Below, piece after piece: positions 18,072 through 20,000 of a stretch of 20,000 nt of DNA (positions are counted from its first letter, which is position 1; each line of letters begins with the position of its first letter). The notes below the pieces were generated by a model. The model saw only the letters and a program-made list of their open reading frames with translations, made no database searches and was not told the origin of the DNA. A program made the position numbers and the translations under genes. The DNA is from Prorocentrum cordatum (taxonomy: Eukaryota; Sar; Dinophyceae; Prorocentrales; Prorocentraceae), in contig CAUYUJ010015947.1 in NCBI GenBank assembly GCA_963575745.1, positions 5,001-25,000 of the forward strand, written 5' to 3'.

Positions 18072-18220
18072 GTGGGCTTTCGCCCTCTGCCCTGCCCAAA
18101 TAATATTTCAAACGTAGTCTGAGGATTATTTGTTAGTATGGCTTTTGACCTTTTTGGAACATGTTTGGGGTATGTTGTTATTCTTCGTCGAAAATCCCCC
18201 TGTAGGGGGTAGGCCCGACA
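18072..18220 (+). mobile_element. Short TIR element E, copy 1
   Basis: The left end near 18073 (GTGGGCTTTCGCCCTCTGCC) is diverged. An interior AATATTTCAAACGTAGTCTGAGGA is similar to the other copies, followed by a T-rich right half and a right end TCGAAAATCCCCC then TGTAGGGGGTAGGCCCGAC (to 18219). The T-rich run followed by TGTAG resembles an intron 3' end. Confidence 0.6.
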
Positions 18221-18432
18221 TAACGTTACGCGACGCGCTCCGCAGTGCATCATAGAGGGCGTCCCCTCCTCCTCCCGCTCGCGTCGGGCCGTTGTGCTGC
18301 GTTGCCGCTCTGGCCGGCGGGCCCACCATGCTCTCTCCAGGGTGGTGGCGCCAGGCAAAGGGGCCCACGAACGGAGTGGAGGCGCCCAGAAGCCATATTG
18401 TTGCAAGTCCTCATCGCCATCCTCACCCATCC

Positions 18433-18591
18433 TCCTCATCACCTTTCCTCCTCCTCCTCCTCCTTCTCCTGGTCCTCCTCCTCCTCTTCCTCGTCCTCTT
18501 ATTCCTCGTCCTCTTCCTCATCATCATCGTCATCATAAGCAGCATCATCAGCATCATCATCATCAGCATCATCAGCATTATCTTCATCATC
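18433..18591 (-). repeat. CCT then CAT/CAG simple repeats
   Basis: A CCT/CGT tract (18433-18515) passes into an imperfect CAT/CAG block (18517-18591), which is the reverse complement in style of the GATGATG block at the start of the window. Confidence 0.8.
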
Positions 18592-18673
18592 CCTCCTCCT
18601 CCTCCTCCTCCTCCTCCTCCTCCTCCTCCTCCTCCTCCTCCTCCTCCTCCTCCTCCTCCTCCTCCTCCTCCTC
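18592..18673 (-). repeat. (CCT)27 microsatellite
   Basis: This is an uninterrupted CCT repeat of 82 bases, the purest triplet array in the window, and it is likely to be length-polymorphic. Confidence 0.95.
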
Positions 18674-18698
18674 ATCCCTCCCCCGCCTCCCTCCTCTG

Positions 18699-18965
18699 GA
18701 GGCCGCCCTCGCCCCTCCCTCCCCCCTCTTCCTCACTCCTCCGCCTTCCTCCTCCTGAGGCCGCCCTCGCCCGTTCCTCCGCCTTCCTCCTCGCTCCTCC
18801 GCCCTCCTCCTCCTGAGGCCGCCCTCGCCCCTCCCCCCCCCCCCCCCCCCCTCCTCGCTCCTCCGCCCTTCTCCTGGGTCGGCCCTCGATCCTCCCTCCC
18901 CCCTCCACGCTGCTCCTCCCTCCTCCTGCTGACGCCGCCCCCGCCCCTCCCTCCCCCCTCCTCGC
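18699..18965. repeat. 58-bp minisatellite
   Basis: GAGGCCGCCCTCGCCC occurs exactly at 18699, 18757 and 18815, and in diverged form near 18873 and 18931, a constant 58-base period. The spacers are pyrimidine-rich and include a run of 19 C at 18833-18851. The period is not a multiple of three, which argues against a coding repeat. Confidence 0.8.
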
Positions 18966-18969
18966 TCCT

Positions 18970-19112
18970 CCTCCCTGTGGAGGTCGCCGACGCCGCCCAG
19001 CCCCTCGGCGCCCGCGGCTCCATCGCCCGTGCCCCGTGGGCTGAACGCAGAGGCGCGGTGCCTGTCGCGGGTGCTGCAGGCGCGTCCAGGGTCTGCCCCC
19101 CAAGGCTTGGTG
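18970..19112 (+). CDS. Candidate exon ending at a GTAAGT donor, unknown protein
   Basis: A forward frame reads PRGLNAEARCLSRVLQARPG (about 19035-19093) and meets G|GTAAGT at 19112-19118, a near-perfect splice donor. The DNA around RVLQARPG (19068-19090) closely matches 6709-6731 in the other candidate exon. The upstream boundary is not resolved, because the exon emerges from pyrimidine-rich sequence. No domain is recognised. Confidence 0.35.
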
Positions 19113-19260
19113 GTAAGTCGGGCGTGTCCCTCTACACAAGGAATATCCAAGAATAGTCAAAGATGACTCAGGGGACGATTTTCCGACTATGCTTTGAATT
19201 GTTTTTCGTGTGCTTGATTTTTTTCGCGCAAGATCCGCATGTAGGGGGGCACACCCGGGC
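19113..19260 (+). mobile_element. Short TIR element E, copy 2 (introner-like)
   Basis: The left terminus at 19117-19136 (GTCGGGCGTGTCCCTCTACA) and right terminus at 19240-19260 are inverted repeats of each other. The element begins with GTAAGT (19113-19118), its right half is T-rich, and TGTAG at 19240-19244 could be the acceptor, giving a 132-base GT..AG intron. The terminal repeat at 19240-19273 is itself a 34-base imperfect palindrome (28 of 34 positions), shared with copy 3. Confidence 0.68.
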
Positions 19261-19375
19261 ATGTCCCCCTACAGGAAGAATGTTCAAATGGTAGTTTAAC
19301 CACAGTGTGGTGACGATGTGTTTTGTTCTTTTGACTATGTCTGACTCTGCTCTTATTTTTCCCGAAAGGCCTGGC
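19253..19375 (+). mobile_element. Short TIR element E, copy 3 (3' part diverged)
   Basis: The left end CGGGCATGTCCCCCTACAG with interior GAATGTTCAAATGGTAGTTTAA parallels copy 2. A T-rich stretch ends around CTTATTTTTCCCGAAAGG, but the expected right terminus is not recognisable. It is arranged head to tail with copy 2, sharing the palindromic junction. Confidence 0.5.
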
Positions 19376-19406
19376 GGCTCTTCTTTCGATCCTCCCCCTC
19401 CTCTCC

Positions 19407-19611
19407 CTCGAAGAAGAAAAGGCGCCATGAACATAAACTGTTGGCGCTCCGCGCGGATTTCTTGGATCCGCGCTGGGCCCCCCCCTGGCGGCGCCTCTGA
19501 CACCGCCCCTGGCGCGCTCCGCGCGCCAGGGAGGGGGGTCCAGCGCAGATCCAAGAGTTCCGCGCGGATCTTCAACAGTTTCTGTTTATGGCGCTGTTTC
19601 CCGATATCCAG
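19407..19611 (+). mobile_element. Foldback element, copy 3
   Basis: The outer arms run from CATAAAC (19432) to GTTTATG (19584-19590). The left arm from AAACTGTTG is inversely repeated on the right through TCCAAGAGTTCCGCGCGGAT and CAACAGTTT. The inner hairpin CTGGCGCGC-tcc-GCGCGCCAG is identical to copy 2. It ends TTTATGGCG, a pyrimidine run and CAG at 19609-19611, again 27 bases from GTTTATG. It shares the CTCGAAGAA lead-in with copy 2. Confidence 0.87.
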
Positions 19612-19614
19612 AGG

Positions 19615-20000
19615 ATGAGGGTCTTGTTATCACTCTGACCGCGCCGAGAGGGAACCTTTCTTACACCTCCCTCCCGCCTCCTCTCCCTTCTCAGATTACG
19701 TCATGGTGCGACATCATGTAATGCCTTGGTAAATGGCATGGTATGATCTGCCATGTTATGTGCTGGTATGCAATCAGATGTTATGTTATGTGATGTTGTT
19801 ATCAATATCCACCATGTTTGGTTTTTGCTGTTACTCCAACCGCGCCGAGAAGTCATCTCCCCCCCTCATATCATGTATCATTATATGGTATTGTATGCCA
19901 TGGTAGGTTATCCGATGGTACGTTGTTATATGGTATGATTTCTATGTCATGATATGTTACGGTATGCTTGTGTATAGTATGTTACTGTGCGACATGACAT
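19615..20000. repeat. ATG(G/T)TATG-rich sequence with a 201-bp diverged duplication
   Basis: ATGGTATG, ATGTTATG and CATGATATG words dominate. CCGCGCCGAGA at 19639-19649 recurs at 19840-19850. Each copy is preceded by TGTTA..C and followed by a CTCCC-rich run and then the ATG..TATG words, so the region looks like a decayed tandem duplication. No gene is supported, and the block runs off the window end. Confidence 0.6.

Overview
The window looks like nuclear DNA of a dinoflagellate; the low-GC-free, GC-rich repeats most resemble a Prorocentrum/Polarella/Symbiodinium-type genome, but I cannot fix the genus. The reasons are: very high GC outside the microsatellites; long strand-asymmetric GA, GGA and CCT tracts; no bacterial-style gene packing, operons or ribosome binding sites; plausible GT..AG splice junctions; and two decayed coding relics whose wording I know from dinoflagellate predicted proteomes. 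All family assignments are from memory of motifs, with no database search.

Layout. 1-2450 is simple sequence: a GAT-rich block, a GC-rich stretch with unconvincing ORFs, a TG/CA/TA block, a 324-base GA/A purine tract and alternating GC. 2500-4370 holds a frameshifted relic of a large dinoflagellate protein family (conserved CxxC and KHLGTD motifs), possibly transposase-derived. 4555-5880 is a GGA tract followed by a CCT tract in opposite strand sense. 5890-6100 is the first of three copies of a foldback repeat. 6383-6924 is a dispersed repeat followed by a candidate exon with a good splice donor. 7030-8600 is mostly non-coding, with purine and pyrimidine tracts and a 157-base hairpin. 8805-8940 and 13344-13480 are two diverged copies of one frame-preserving repeat. 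8980-12760 is the most gene-like section: a 74-codon ORF, a long open frame of unknown or Gag-like character, and a decayed Ty1/copia-type reverse transcriptase plus RNase H. 13000-16560 is intergenic, with a TA-rich block, a possible exon, GGA tracts, a CCCTCGA minisatellite and the second (inverted) copy of the 6383 repeat. 16560-20000 is a nest of short repeat families: foldback copies 2 and 3, a second family with terminal inverted repeats, palindromic modules, a CCT tract, a 58-base minisatellite and a candidate exon ending in a GTAAGT donor.

No intact, confidently functional gene is visible. The two recognisable proteins are pseudogenes, and the main content is repeat families. The most interesting signal is the set of short palindromic families, several of which end in pyrimidine-tract-plus-AG at a constant distance, as expected of intron-generating (introner-like) elements.
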